Below, piece after piece: positions 49,517-60,503 of a stretch of DNA of 64,000 bases. A program made the translations under genes and the position numbers. Each line of letters begins with the position of its first letter. Position 1 is the first letter of the stretch. The stretch is from the NCBI RefSeq assembly GCF_050948215.1, contig NC_135163.1, positions 1,860,001 to 1,924,000 of the forward strand. The letters are read 5' to 3'. Below the pieces are notes generated by a model. The model searched no databases, was not told the DNA's origin, and was given only the letters and a program-made list of their open reading frames with translations. This DNA comes from Halictus rubicundus (lineage: Eukaryota > Arthropoda > Insecta > Hymenoptera > Halictidae).

Positions 49517-50415
49517 ACTCCGAGAGATCTCCTCGCCGTCCGAGGAGACCGAGAATCTTCGTTTTTCTCGCGGTGGCGACGAGCGACTTCCGTAAACGTC
49601 GCGAATAAACTGTTAACTGCGTCGTAACCGATCGTCGACTCTGCATTTCGAACGAACACGAGAAAACCGATACGTCTTGTTCGTCGACGGTGTCGTGTGG
49701 TTGTTGTCGAAACAGCACGCCGCTGGTAACGTTGTTCTCGACGCTGTTCCCGAGCCACGAAAAGCCTTTTTCGGGGCACGGCGACGGGGGTTCTCGTAAT
49801 ATTTGAAGAGGCTTACGACGAGGATAGCTCGAGTGGATCCGAAACACTTGCCCCGCGCCGTGTGGAGCCAGGAAAACACTCGACCATTCGCCGTAACGAA
49901 AACACTAATTTGCCTTTCTCGACGCCGCGCCGCCGTGCTCGCTCCTTCTCTCTCGGCGAACAGGCTCAAATATTTTTAGAAGTATGGGAAAATGGGGTAA
50001 TGACGGTCACTCGAGGAATAATTATTATGAAACGAAGATAAGAGCGGAAATGTTTATTTAAAGATGCGTTTCGTGAACTTGAATTATTCAGTTATTCGTG
50101 CAGTACGAAAGAAGTTAGTTTCCTATTTATCTAAGGTGTGGTAAAAATAAAAAAAAAGATATCTTTGACTGCTATTGCCCTTGGCTGTAGCGGTCATTTT
50201 ACGGGCAATTATGGTCGAGGGATCGTAACAGTTTTTGCAGATACAGGGTGGGTCATATAACGTTTGTACCTCAAATATCTGTTTTTTTAAGGCACACGAA
50301 ATGGCTCGGAGAAGAAAGTTGGCGAAAGCAATACAAATTACGATTTTTGTTAATGGACCACCGTTTTTTTAAAGACCCACGATCTTTTCATTAGGAGGTC
50401 AGTAACTATAATTAC

Positions 50416-50616
50416 TAGGCTGCGGATCTTTATGCAAAATAAAGATTTTCTTCATTGATTGTAAGAAACAGGAACTAAATAAAAATATCTTCCACTCTTT
50501 AAAAATTGTACAGAATTAAAAATAATGTAACGACATCCTTAGGTTTTTGTAATCTTTTCACCGTTTTAAATATCACCTACTCATTTTCCCCATAAATGCT
50601 TAAAATCTGCAGTCTA
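50416..50616. mobile_element. TA-flanked MITE, Tc1/mariner-like
   Basis: The ends TAGGCTGCGGATCTTTATGC and, on the other strand, TAGACTGCAGATTTTAAGC form inverted repeats of about 20 bp. The interior is AT-rich. A single related end (TAGATTGCGGATCTTTACG on the minus strand) is at about 42805-42825. Confidence 0.65.
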
Positions 50617-51694
50617 ATAATTACTCAAGGTCATTCGAGCTGACAAACCGTGACATTCCAAGTGGGCCCGAAGGCCACAAAGAGGCCTACGAAAGTGGCC
50701 AAATGAAAGAACAATATCAAACTATATTCGCGAGAAACCTACATTGCCGTCGTTATCGTCGATAATACGTAAAAATAAATATCTAGAAATTATCGAATTA
50801 TGAATTTCCCCTTCACCTTTCAGTATTTGCCTGCTTCTGTGAATTCCTTAGGATGCAATCGAGTTAACTGAAGTACAAATCCGAGTATCGTGGGTGGCAA
50901 GGGAACGGACCCCGCATCGAACGAGTCGGTTTCTAAAGGATCCTCCGTTCGAGGGTTAAGCCGTGCATTACACGGTTTCGCTGTTCGCTAACTATTTTCT
51001 CTCGGGTGTCTCTCTCCCCGTTCGTTCAGGGAAAGAGGTTGTCCCTTCGGAGGGCATTCGAAATACTTGGGGCGGCGGCTCGGCGTGAAGAATCTCTTGT
51101 TTTGACGTGGACGATTTCGACTCGCGACCGAGATTAAACTGTTTACGGTTAAAACTGCTGCGAATTACACGCATCCGGCTTAATCCTTGATTTACGAGCG
51201 AAAGAACGAGCGAGAGGGGCGCTACCGGCTGATCCCGATCCCCGTGGAGAATCGAACTGTGAACGAAGGGCGCGTTCGGCGCACCCCTGACTCGTGCCAC
51301 CGTGGATCCCCGATCCTCGCCGATCCTGAGGCACGCGCGATTCCTCGCTCAACCGTCACGCTTATCTACGCAATTAATTTTCCAGTTTCAACGGGGCCTT
51401 TCTCTCTCTTCCTCTTTTTCTCTCTTAGGATCTCTGGCTGTCTGAAAGTTCTCAAAGGTTATCGAACGCGTGGAACGCCTCCGAGCAGAAATTTCCGCGG
51501 GCCGGATCGCGTCGTCGCTCGTTCATCGACATCGACAGGCAGGTACGCGGCTTCTACGGCCACGTAGCTAAACGAGCACGCGAATAAACGCGATAAGTCG
51601 TTCGACGCGATAGAGAACCCGATTCGAAGGCAATAAATCCTCCGATAGCGAGATTTACGATTCGAGGAGAGGGACGCGGGGAGTGCCGGGCCCG

Positions 51695-51763
51695 GGAATA
51701 GAAACGAGAACAGGAACACGGGAAAGGGAACGGGAATGGGAACGAGAACGAGAACGGGAACGG
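51695..51763. repeat. Degenerate (GGAACG)n repeat
   Basis: Imperfect hexamers GGAACG, GAGAAC and GGGAAT over about 70 bp, purine-rich. Confidence 0.85.
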
Positions 51764-53251
51764 AAGGCGGCTCGAGAGAGAGAGAACGAGGGAGAACCGT
51801 GAAGAATTTAATGAAATCGGTGTTGCGATTTTTTCTAGCGCGCCGCCTCTAATCCACGGATTAGAGATCGGATCGACGTCCGTGCAGAATCGAGGCTTTA
51901 CGATCCTCGAGCGACCCCGCGTTGCTGCACCGCTGCACCGACGCGCCGGTGCGCGCTCTTTCGCCTCGAAACCGCGCTTTTATACGCGCGCACCTTCGTC
52001 CGCGGCGTTTTCCCAGCTTCGGACGAGAAAGCGCAGCCTCGCCGCGAACAACCGAGCTTACAGACGGAAAACGCGGAACAAGTATCCGAGCTAAGGGCGA
52101 ATTAGCGGGCCCGGTGCGCGGCGCAATACGGCGCCGGCTCGGGCACGAGTGCGAGTGCTAAACGCGAGTCGGACTAAAGAAAGTGCGCCGAGAGAGGCCA
52201 CCTAAAGTAAATTGATTCAAATTAGTTCCCAATAGCATGTAATAACGCGCGTTCCCGCGGCGTCTCTGTACCCTTCTATTTCGCCTTAGATAGGTCATTA
52301 TATCGGCCGCCGCCTAATACTTAGGTCGATAGGTGATACAACGTCAGAATTATTGCCTGCATACCGGGTGAACCATCACGTACCCGGTGCCCCGCGTAAC
52401 GTCCACAGAAATTGCTGCTCACCGAGAGACAAACGTCGAATTAAACACGATCGCCGACACTTAAATTCGCCGGGAGTCGCAATTCGATTATTACCGGAGC
52501 ATGATCGAACGAATTTCACCGATTCTTCTTTGTCTCCCTCTCCTTCTCCTGACAGAGTTGTACACCGCTTCGGACGGGACTTTAATTGTAAAACGTGGTT
52601 ATCGATTAACCCTCCAAACTTATTTTTATCGGCGCCGATTCACTTTTTACTCTTCTAGGCTTTCAGAAATCTAAAAAAAATTCCGAAACACGTATTGGAG
52701 GCCCTATTTTAATTTTATTATTTTTATCATTGTTTCTCTTCTATACTCGACATAAAAATCTTCGGTAGGATCATTTCTGTTGGTATGAAAAATAACTTGG
52801 TCCCAGCGGTGAGTAAACTCCGAGACACTTCTGGATCGTTAACGGTTAAAACACCGTTGAAAATCGCTCGACGAATTTATTCGTCGGACGATGCCGGTGA
52901 TTCGAGTTTATCGAGCGAGAGTCGAGACAGTGCAGTGGGTCGGCTGATAAATTCGATCGATTCGTCGAAGGCGGATCGTGTAGGAACAGGGTTAGGGGGG
53001 GGGGGGACGCGGAGAGCCCGAGGAATAAAATCGACGAAATTTTTACGATTCGCGTCATCTGTCCAAACAGCCGAAAGCATCCGGCAGCGGTCGGCCCATA
53101 AAGTAGCTCGTAAGTTTATTACGATCGTTATTAGGCCGATGCATAATATCCTTGCTATTTACTGCCGCGATATCGGATCCGATATTGCCACGAGAAAAAT
53201 GGATTCGTTACTCGGAAATGGTGTTCCGCGACTCGGGGAATATGCCACCGC

Positions 53252-53253
<2 letters not shown>

Positions 53254-53309
<56 letters not shown>
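53254..53309. repeat. (CT)n microsatellite
   Basis: 56 bp of uninterrupted CT repeat. Confidence 0.96.
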
Positions 53310-53311
<2 letters not shown>

Positions 53312-55385
53312 GCTGAACCGAGAGAAGGAACTGGGTCGAGGTTCGAGTCTCCGAGTTCCGTTCTCGAAGAATCCTCCGGTCGCATGATCTTTCCCCTCGA
53401 TCGACCGATCGACCCCCGTGGTTCCTTGGGATTTCAACTTTTTACCGGACCGATTCGATTCCGCCGGACAATTTCAATAGTTGGGAAAGTTTATTCGGCT
53501 ATACGAAGCACGTGACACGGCTACACGCGCGGTGTGCGGCTTTTGGTTGCGGGATCGTTCGCCGACGAAACACAGGGCCGGCTTCGGTCCCGAGTCTCTA
53601 CCCCTTACGTAAGATATTCGGCGACATATGCGTACGTGCGCGAAAGCAATATGCACGGGGGAACGAGAGGGCGAGGCCAAGAAAGAGAGGAACCGAGCGA
53701 AACGGAACGGCGCGGGAGGACGGCCTCCGGAACGGGATAGTTCGGCCACAGCTTGCGGGGATGCGAACCTTCGAGCGCACCCCACGAATGTTAACGCGCC
53801 GCATTAACTTCGTATTGGTTAGAAACGCGAGCTCCAGCAATAATTCTGATAACACAGCATGTTGTCGCGTTGCCCGGCATACCAAATGGCCGCGCCACAA
53901 CGCGCCGCAACGCGCCACGCCGCACCGCGAACCAGCTTCCCTTCATACTTATACGAAAGACGCCCCCGGAGTTTACCCTCCGATCCCGAGTTTTCCCGTC
54001 CTCCGCCCTTCCCACACGCGCGTTCCTCTCTCGATTTATCCGGCATTTTCTTTTTACAAAGTCGCGGAATCGTCGCGCGTCGCCTCCTCCGTTCCGCAGG
54101 ATGGGAACGTCGTTCCTCTCGGTAACTTGTCGATCGCGTTCCCGAAGATCGGCTCGCGACGCGTCGCAGGCTTCGGTGAACCGTCGAAAAATTTCATAGG
54201 AGTTTTCGAGTTAGCCTCTCAATTTCGGGAGGGAGTTTCCCGTTTCCGTAGAACCGCGATCGAGCCGGCGACCGTAACGCACTTTTACCTCGGATAAGGA
54301 GTCCTTAAGCGGGCCAGGTGCCGTAAAAATTTGCGAGCACACTTCACCGGGAAACGAGATGCGGGGACGGGACGATTTCCAGGGACGTTACCGATCCGTA
54401 AACGTAACGGCGAACGTTCCCTAATAAATTACGCGCGGGTATCGCGATCATTCGACTCGCCCTCCTTTCGATCGACTCCTCTCTTTTTCCGTACCTCGGC
54501 CGAGCTGTTTCTCTCGGAGCGTTTAGGATCGTTAAATTGCATCGCCTCGAAAACAGCGCAGCGCGGCCCGAGATGAATCGCGCGCGCGACCGAGCGAGCG
54601 GCCGGTGCGGGCGCGCTCGAGAACGTTTCACGTGCAATCGTTCGGTTTTTATGGTTGCTTTTTGTTTTCACGTAAATTGATCCGTCGCGACACGAGAGCA
54701 ACGCAGGGGTCGGCGCATTCTATGGTTTCAACGGCCGATCGTTAAATTTGAAAAAAGATCGAGGATCCGCCTACCCGACGCGACGGCCGATAGTGGCTAG
54801 CGGAGCACTGCCACCAATTACTATACCCGGTGACCATTAAACTTTACGTACATATACGTAGAGGCTAGGCCGCGCGGCGCACTGGCGTATCCTCGCGGCG
54901 CGACCGCTTTCCAATCTCTATCCCGAGACGAACATCCAACTTCTGCTCTTCTATCCCCTCGAAGCGATACCGATTTTATGCATTCCGAGTTCACCCCTTT
55001 GAAGATCGTATTCAGCTTTTTGCAAATCAAACTCGCCCGTTTGCAGATCGTATTCAGCGTTTTGCAAACCAAATTCACCGTTTCGCGGGCCAAATTCACC
55101 CCGTTCGCTTTTCCTACAAATTTGTTTCCTTAAATTATTGTAATCGAGTGAAATGTATTCTTCCCGAAATTCAACATTTTATTGCGCGTAACAGAGAACA
55201 TAATAGCGCGCGTTGCAAGCTGCTTGATAGAATATGTATCATTTATTCCTCAGTTACTTTAACACGTTCGAAAAACATACGTCGTTCTGCAATCGCGCGG
55301 TTCGATAAAGTAGAACAAAGAACACTTTGTTCCCGCTTGTCATCCAGCTTTCTGGTGACGTCAAGATACATGTCTCGTTATAGTT

Positions 55386-55680
55386 TCAACCCTTTGCACT
55401 CGAAGCTATTTTGACTACAAAACGAAACATTTCTTCCAACCTTATTTCCCTTCTATATATTTTTTTATGTTATCCATGCGAAAATGGTGCAATGTACTCG
55501 TACAATACTACATTTATGGTGCATTTACTCGTACAATACTACATTTATGGTGCATTTACTCGTACAATGTTCAGCAATTTAATAAATACAAACGAATTTA
55601 ATAATGTAATGAATATTTTGAATAATGATACAGCAAATTTAGTGGCGTCTTGCAGTCGCCATTCGAGTGCTAGGGGTTAA
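55386..55680. mobile_element. CCCTTTGCACTCG-family TTAA MITE
   Basis: Left TCAACCCTTTGCACTCGAAG (TSD decayed to TCAA), right CGAGTGCTAGGGGTTAA. About 295 bp, longer than its relatives because a 31-bp unit (GCATTTACTCGTACAATACT...) is repeated about 2.5 times. The hairpin TGGCG...CGCCA lies next to the right end. Confidence 0.8.
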
Positions 55681-55908
55681 TACCCTGAAACCGCGATAGA
55701 ATAAAGGTACAATAACAATAAACAATACGAACCGACAGCAAAGCGAACGCAAAATGAACGTAAGATATAAAGAGATAGAAGTTGAATGTGAGGAAATAAA
55801 ATAAAATAAGGTAACAAAAATATATTACACCGAATGAAGCATCAAGTAATAAATTCTACGTAGAAAAGTGTGCAAGTGGGATTGATTTTCACTTGTAACA
55901 ACGGTAGG

Positions 55909-56066
55909 CAGTGGCGGTTCAAGTCGAGTGGAGGCCCCAAGCGGTAAAAATTTTGGGACCCTCAAACTCGAAGTTGAAAATAGAAGTTGCAAGAAAACTC
56001 TCATAAACTTATTAACAAAAAAGAAAAGGGGGGCCGCTCAGTCCGCTTACCGTTAAACCCGCCACG
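55909..56066 (+). mobile_element. Short hAT-like non-autonomous element, copy 2
   Basis: 158 bp from CAGTGGCGGTTCAAG to GTTAAACCCGCCACG. It is the inverse of 46808-46964 along its whole length (shared GACCCTCAAACTC, AAACTCTCATAAAC, CCGCTTACCGTTAAACCC). No clear target duplication. Non-coding. Confidence 0.6.
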
Positions 56067-57037
56067 ATATGTGTTCTCCCAGCGCGAACAGCATGTAGAA
56101 CGCAAGATATTCGTTCGGATGGATCAGAGTAATTTCGAGACGTTCGCTCTGCAACTGAAGCTCAACGATACGCGTCGGCAGCTCGCGCATGTATTGTTTG
56201 CACATCAGTTTTTCCAGTGTTTTGTGCAACGCGTATCGCGCCGCGGTTGTCGCGTCCGCTGCGCCACTCGATCGGCACGTTTCGCGTCCGAGCGATCCGC
56301 AACGGATCCGGTTGAAAAACGCGGAGCTCGCAAGATTGACGATTTCCCGAAACCGTGTCGACAGGAGGAAGGAACGCGCGGATCGGCGGCGTGTTACGGC
56401 GGAACGTGGAAAATTGGTGGACGAGAGGCAGGCTTCGACGCCACTGTGTAGGCCGGCACGTAGGCGGTTAGCGTTGTACGTGCAAATCCCGCTGCAGTGT
56501 GTTCGCGCGCGGCTTTTCGAGTGTGTGCGTCGAACGGCGAAATTGCCCGGTCGAACGTCCAAGGAAAGCTCGAGCATAGGCGAAACGTGGGTGTACAGTG
56601 TACACATATACATATAGTTCGATAGCGGAAAGTCCGACCTCGACTCCGGATCGGAGTCGGAATCTAAGCTGCGGAAAGCGTGTGCTCGCACGGTTGCGCG
56701 CGGTTCTGCCGCACCGACACGCGTTGGATGCTATTGCTGCTCGTGTGCGACGCGCACCGGCACGCGGTGGTCCAGACGCGGAAGGAATAAAGTAAAAATT
56801 ATCAGGCACTACGACATAATTCAAAAATAGGAGTGCCATTAAGAGAAAACGTTTGCTATCGAACAAACGCCTCTATTATTTAATATTTTACTGATTGGTA
56901 ATTTTATCTGAATTTTTTCGTGGTCGGAGCATGGCCGACGATATCGTCGAATATTTAGATATTTCTTTTGAATTTTTCAAACGATTGCTTGTCGAGTTCG
57001 TTTTCGTACAAACAGAACGGACGCATCGAAACGAGCG

Positions 57038-58357
57038 CACTGTGTCGCGAATGGCCATTTTAGGTGGAAAGAAGTCATGTCAGAAAATAGGTATAATATT
57101 CGTATATTCTTCTTTCGGAATGTTTTCTGAGCCTAATGATACCCACAATAATTCATTTCATAGCGATATAAGTATCGAAATCAACACGTGAAAACTCCGA
57201 AGCGTAACACGGCGAAATCGTACGTTTATATTTGTTCTAAAGAAAATTAAGTTAGAGCAATTAATATGAATCTTTAAGCTTCTATGCACGATATTCTGTA
57301 TTAACATAAGTAAATATTTACATTAATGTCCAGAAAATGCGTTAATAAAGTCTTTTACAATAATTTGTTAGAGATTTTTTAAGTACCAGTTTTCTATGCC
57401 GGTTAGTTGACTTTAGAAGAGCAGAACTAGAAAGTCTGAAACGATCCCATCTTGATATTTTTATTGCATCAAGTTCAAACTATATCGAAGGGATTCTGAC
57501 GAAAATCAGCTGCAAATATCTGTTAACCTGCCTGTCGCAATTTTTTAAAATCTTTGTAACACCGTACTGTGGGCCGAATGGGCATTCTAGGAAAGCAGGA
57601 GGAACGTTTCTTCAAAAACTTTACAAACACTTCGAAAATAACAAGCATTAATAAGGAACCTCCTGGACGATTTTTTTATATCTTATCTGCTCCTTCTTCA
57701 GGTCACAACATTAATTTTCTAAATTTCGAGAAATTTGTTCGCAAAACAAAAGATTTATATTTAAATTTATATCCTTGGTTTTATATGACCGTTACAGTGC
57801 ACAAATTATTATTTCATAGCGTAGAAATATGTAAATCATGCCTATTGCCAATTGATGTCTGAAGAGGCTCAAGAAGCTCGCAACAAAGACATAAGAAGTT
57901 TTAGGATTGGCCAGACAAGGAAGAATTCGCGTGTATCTACAAACTACGACTTAATAGCAATGCTGTTGATTACTTTTGATCCCATCATCAATTATTATAG
58001 GGTGATACCGCAAAAAAATACAAATTCGCTACCGAAAAGTGTATTACATCTACTTTTAACAAGAACTTCCGTCTAATCCCATAACTGACTTAGTTGATAG
58101 CGACAGCGATATTAGCTAAGAATTATTTTTATGTAGTTTTATTTAGATATTATTGCTATACTTATTTAATATCATATTTTTTATTTATTTTTATATTTGT
58201 TTCTATAATTTATATACTATTTTTCAATATAAATGTTATTTCTAAAGGTTCTACATATGTTGAATCTCATTTCATGACCTAACACACAATCGGTTTGAAG
58301 AAGCGTGAAACGATCTATGATTTTGTTCCACCTAGAATGCCCATTCGCGACACTGTG
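57038..58357 (+). mobile_element. Transib element with both RSS-like ends and 5-bp duplication
   Basis: 1320 bp. The left end is CACTGTG, a 23-bp spacer (TCGCGAATGGCC...GGTGG) and AAAGAAGTC. The right end, read inward on the minus strand, is CACAGTG, a 23-bp spacer (TCGCGAATGGGC...GGTGG) and AACAAAATC. The target duplication GAGCG at 57033-57037 and 58358-58362 is perfect, 5 bp and GC-rich, as Transib makes. The interior has a third terminus-like sequence at about 57565 and a frameshifted transposase remnant (57569-58076), then an AT-rich tail. Non-autonomous. A second copy lies inverted at 47656-48950. Confidence 0.92.
57569..58076 (+). pseudogene. Transib transposase remnant, C-terminal part, frameshifted
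   Basis: Frame A 57569-57862 (97 aa) and frame B 57852-58076 (74 aa). Frame A ends ...VEICKSCLLPI and frame B starts MSEEAQEARNKD, so the reading frame breaks exactly between two conserved motifs. Frame A differs from the minus-strand copy at 2 of 97 residues and frame B at 6 of 74. The same frameshift in both copies shows that it predates their spread. The upstream catalytic Asp domain is missing. Confidence 0.82.
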
Positions 58358-58362
58358 GAGCG

Positions 58363-59840
58363 GGAGGACCGGTACGCGTCGCAAGCGATTTTCAATCGAA
58401 TCCAGTGCAACCGTACCCTTGGTCCTTGTTGCTCCTTGTTGCTCCTTGTTGCTCCTTGTTGCTTGGCGAGCGGCAAAAGCGGCGAGCGGCAAGCGGCAAG
58501 CAAGCGACGTGTGGTGTGCGGTCGGCGACCACATGCGAGGCCCGAGAGGCGCGTCTGTGCACACGGACGCGCGAGTTACGAAGGTAAGAAGGTAGCTCGT
58601 AGCCAGCCAGGAAATCTATCCCGCATCGGCTCCCTTCTCCATCACCAGGACTTTTGCTCACCGCCCTGTAATCATCGCGAGTCGGTGGCGGCGGCCGCTA
58701 ATTATGTTTCATAACACTTCTTACCCCCACTCGGGAGCATCCACTCCCTTAAGGGCAGCTCATCATTTATTTACATCATATTCGTCCCGAGGGATAACGC
58801 AACGGCCTCCACGCCACGGTATACCCGTTCCTCTCTCGTCCTCTCTCTCTCCTTCTTCTCCTCTCCCCTCCCCCCTCTCTCTTTCTCTTTCTCGTCCTTG
58901 CCTCGCTTCTTCTCGGTTAGGTTCGTTTCGTTTCTGCGCGATACCCCCGACAAAAAAGCCCCCGCGCGTCACGACTTTGAAACCCGCAAAAACCACCGTT
59001 TCGAAATCCGACCATCGTTCCAGGTACTCGATCGATCAATCTGCATACGCGCACCTATTGGATCAAAATCTCGATGTCGCGCGTCGCTGCCCGGATCTTA
59101 ATACCGCCGTGATCGTTGCAGCCCGATTATAAAGTCTCGAGGGCTCTCGAAATGACTTGAAGTAATGCGACGACTCTCGAGTAACACGTTTGATGCTCGC
59201 TCTACCGAGTTGGCAAATGGCCGTCGCTTTTGCTTCGCTGCATCGGAAACGTGGTCGAAAGTTTTTCTCCAATCGACGATTCGCATTTGTACCTCCGAAA
59301 TGCGGTGCCGGTGTGTCTGTTTCGACACCGTAGTATCGAAATCAAAACAAAGAGGTGTCTGCAAGAAGTATCTTCGAAGATATATTTGAAAAATTTTTTA
59401 ATAGATCCCGTACGTCGCGTCGCGTCCGTCGTCAATGTGTGCAGTTACAAGAATGGTCCTCGCTTGCAATGTTGGTGAAACGATTACGAGCACGAATAAG
59501 ATGCAGCTGCATTTTCTTTTTGTTGCAGACACTCGAAACGTTGACTTTAAAGAGAGTAGCTGCGGCTAGCGATCGATGAGGAGGGTTCCTTTCGCGGACA
59601 AAGTTGGAGAATAGTTTGGTACGAGAATATTCAACTGGGGTTTCAACCGAACTTACAAACGAGAGTAGTGCTTCGAAATGGAACGAGGCCATGCTGAAAT
59701 ATATCAATTATTTACTTTTCGAAATCGTTTTTGTCGCTTTACTAGAGGATGCCCGTGCAGCGAAAGATGGCAGAACCTTATCTAAAACGAGTACGGTAAG
59801 GCACTTAATCACTGTGGGGGTACCAATTGCTGTGCGTATA
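58363..59840. other. Intergenic stretch without recognised gene
   Basis: It begins with a 10-bp tandem repeat (58421-58464) just after the Transib duplication. The rest is GC-rich with a C/T-rich block at about 58835-58900. No coding exon recognised. Confidence 0.5.
58421..58464. repeat. (GCTCCTTGTT)n 10-bp tandem repeat
   Basis: Four units of GCTCCTTGTT, the first altered (GGTCCTTGTT), followed by GCGGCAAGC-type runs. Confidence 0.93.
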
Positions 59841-60089
59841 TCAACCCTTTGCACTCGAAGCTATTTTAACTCCAAAACGAAACATTTCTTCCGACCTGGA
59901 ATATCGCCCTTCTATATATATATTTTTCATGTTATACATACGAAAATGGTGCAACTTACTCGTACAATACCGAAATGTTTAGTAATTTATTAAATACAAA
60001 CAAATTCAATAATGTACAAAATATTTTGAATAATGATACAGCAATTTTTAGTGGTGCCTTACAGGCACCATTCGAGTGCTAAGGGTTAA
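59841..60089. mobile_element. CCCTTTGCACTCG-family TTAA MITE
   Basis: Left TCAACCCTTTGCACTCGAAG, right CGAGTGCTAAGGGTTAA. 249 bp, AT-rich. The hairpin next to the right end is TGGTGCC-TTACA-GGCACCA, a perfect 7-bp stem. Homologous along its length to 8407-8620 and 55386-55680. Confidence 0.82.
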
Positions 60090-60263
60090 TTATATGTATT
60101 TTTAAAGCATAATGGATATTCAAAATCAGCCAATATGTTATATATCTCTTGTCTAATATTTATTATGCTTTAAAAATAAGTATAAATAATATAGGCACAG
60201 GGTTTGGTACCCCTACAGCAATTGGGTCCTTTACCCTAGTACTCGAACCTTACGAAACTTAAT

Positions 60264-60503
60264 TTAACCAGCTAACTGCGGAGTTTAATTTAAAAAATCG
60301 CTCATTAAAATCAAGCAATGACGAATATACACGTCGAACGCAGGTCAAATGCCGCTATAATAAATTTTACGAAAAAAGTTTAGCAAGATGAGAAAGCATT
60401 ACATTTTTATTCGATAAGAAATTAACAATTCATTAACGTTAACCGCGCTGTAATAGAGTTTTGGATTGACGTGGATACACGTCACACGCGCTTAACCGAT
60501 TAA
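60264..60503. mobile_element. TTAA-flanked MITE
   Basis: Left TTAACCAGCTAACTGCGGAG; right, on the other strand, TTAATCGGTTAAGCGCG. GACGTGGATACACGTC lies next to the right end and ACGAATATACACGTCG near the left. Related in ends and palindromes to 35205-35373. Confidence 0.6.

Larger units (their letters stand above)
48956..55385. other. Gene-poor region between the two Transib copies
   Basis: No supported gene. Contains (CT)n 49464-49514, a TA-flanked MITE (50416-50616), a CAGGGTGGGTCATATAACG-type repeat end at about 50244, GGAACG repeats (51695-51763), a G-run (52994-53006) and (CT)n 53254-53309. Open frames at 53.5-54.3 kb lie on both strands of CpG-rich DNA and resemble no known protein. 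Confidence 0.5.

Noticed and set aside
53512..54297. 261-aa plus-strand open frame
   Set aside because: CpG-rich DNA is open in several frames on both strands here; no motif, splice context or repeat-protein match.
46808..58357. One large inverted segmental duplication explaining both repeat pairs
   Set aside because: The order of the two repeats is parallel and not mirrored, and the flanks of the Transib copies share no homology, so independent insertions fit better.
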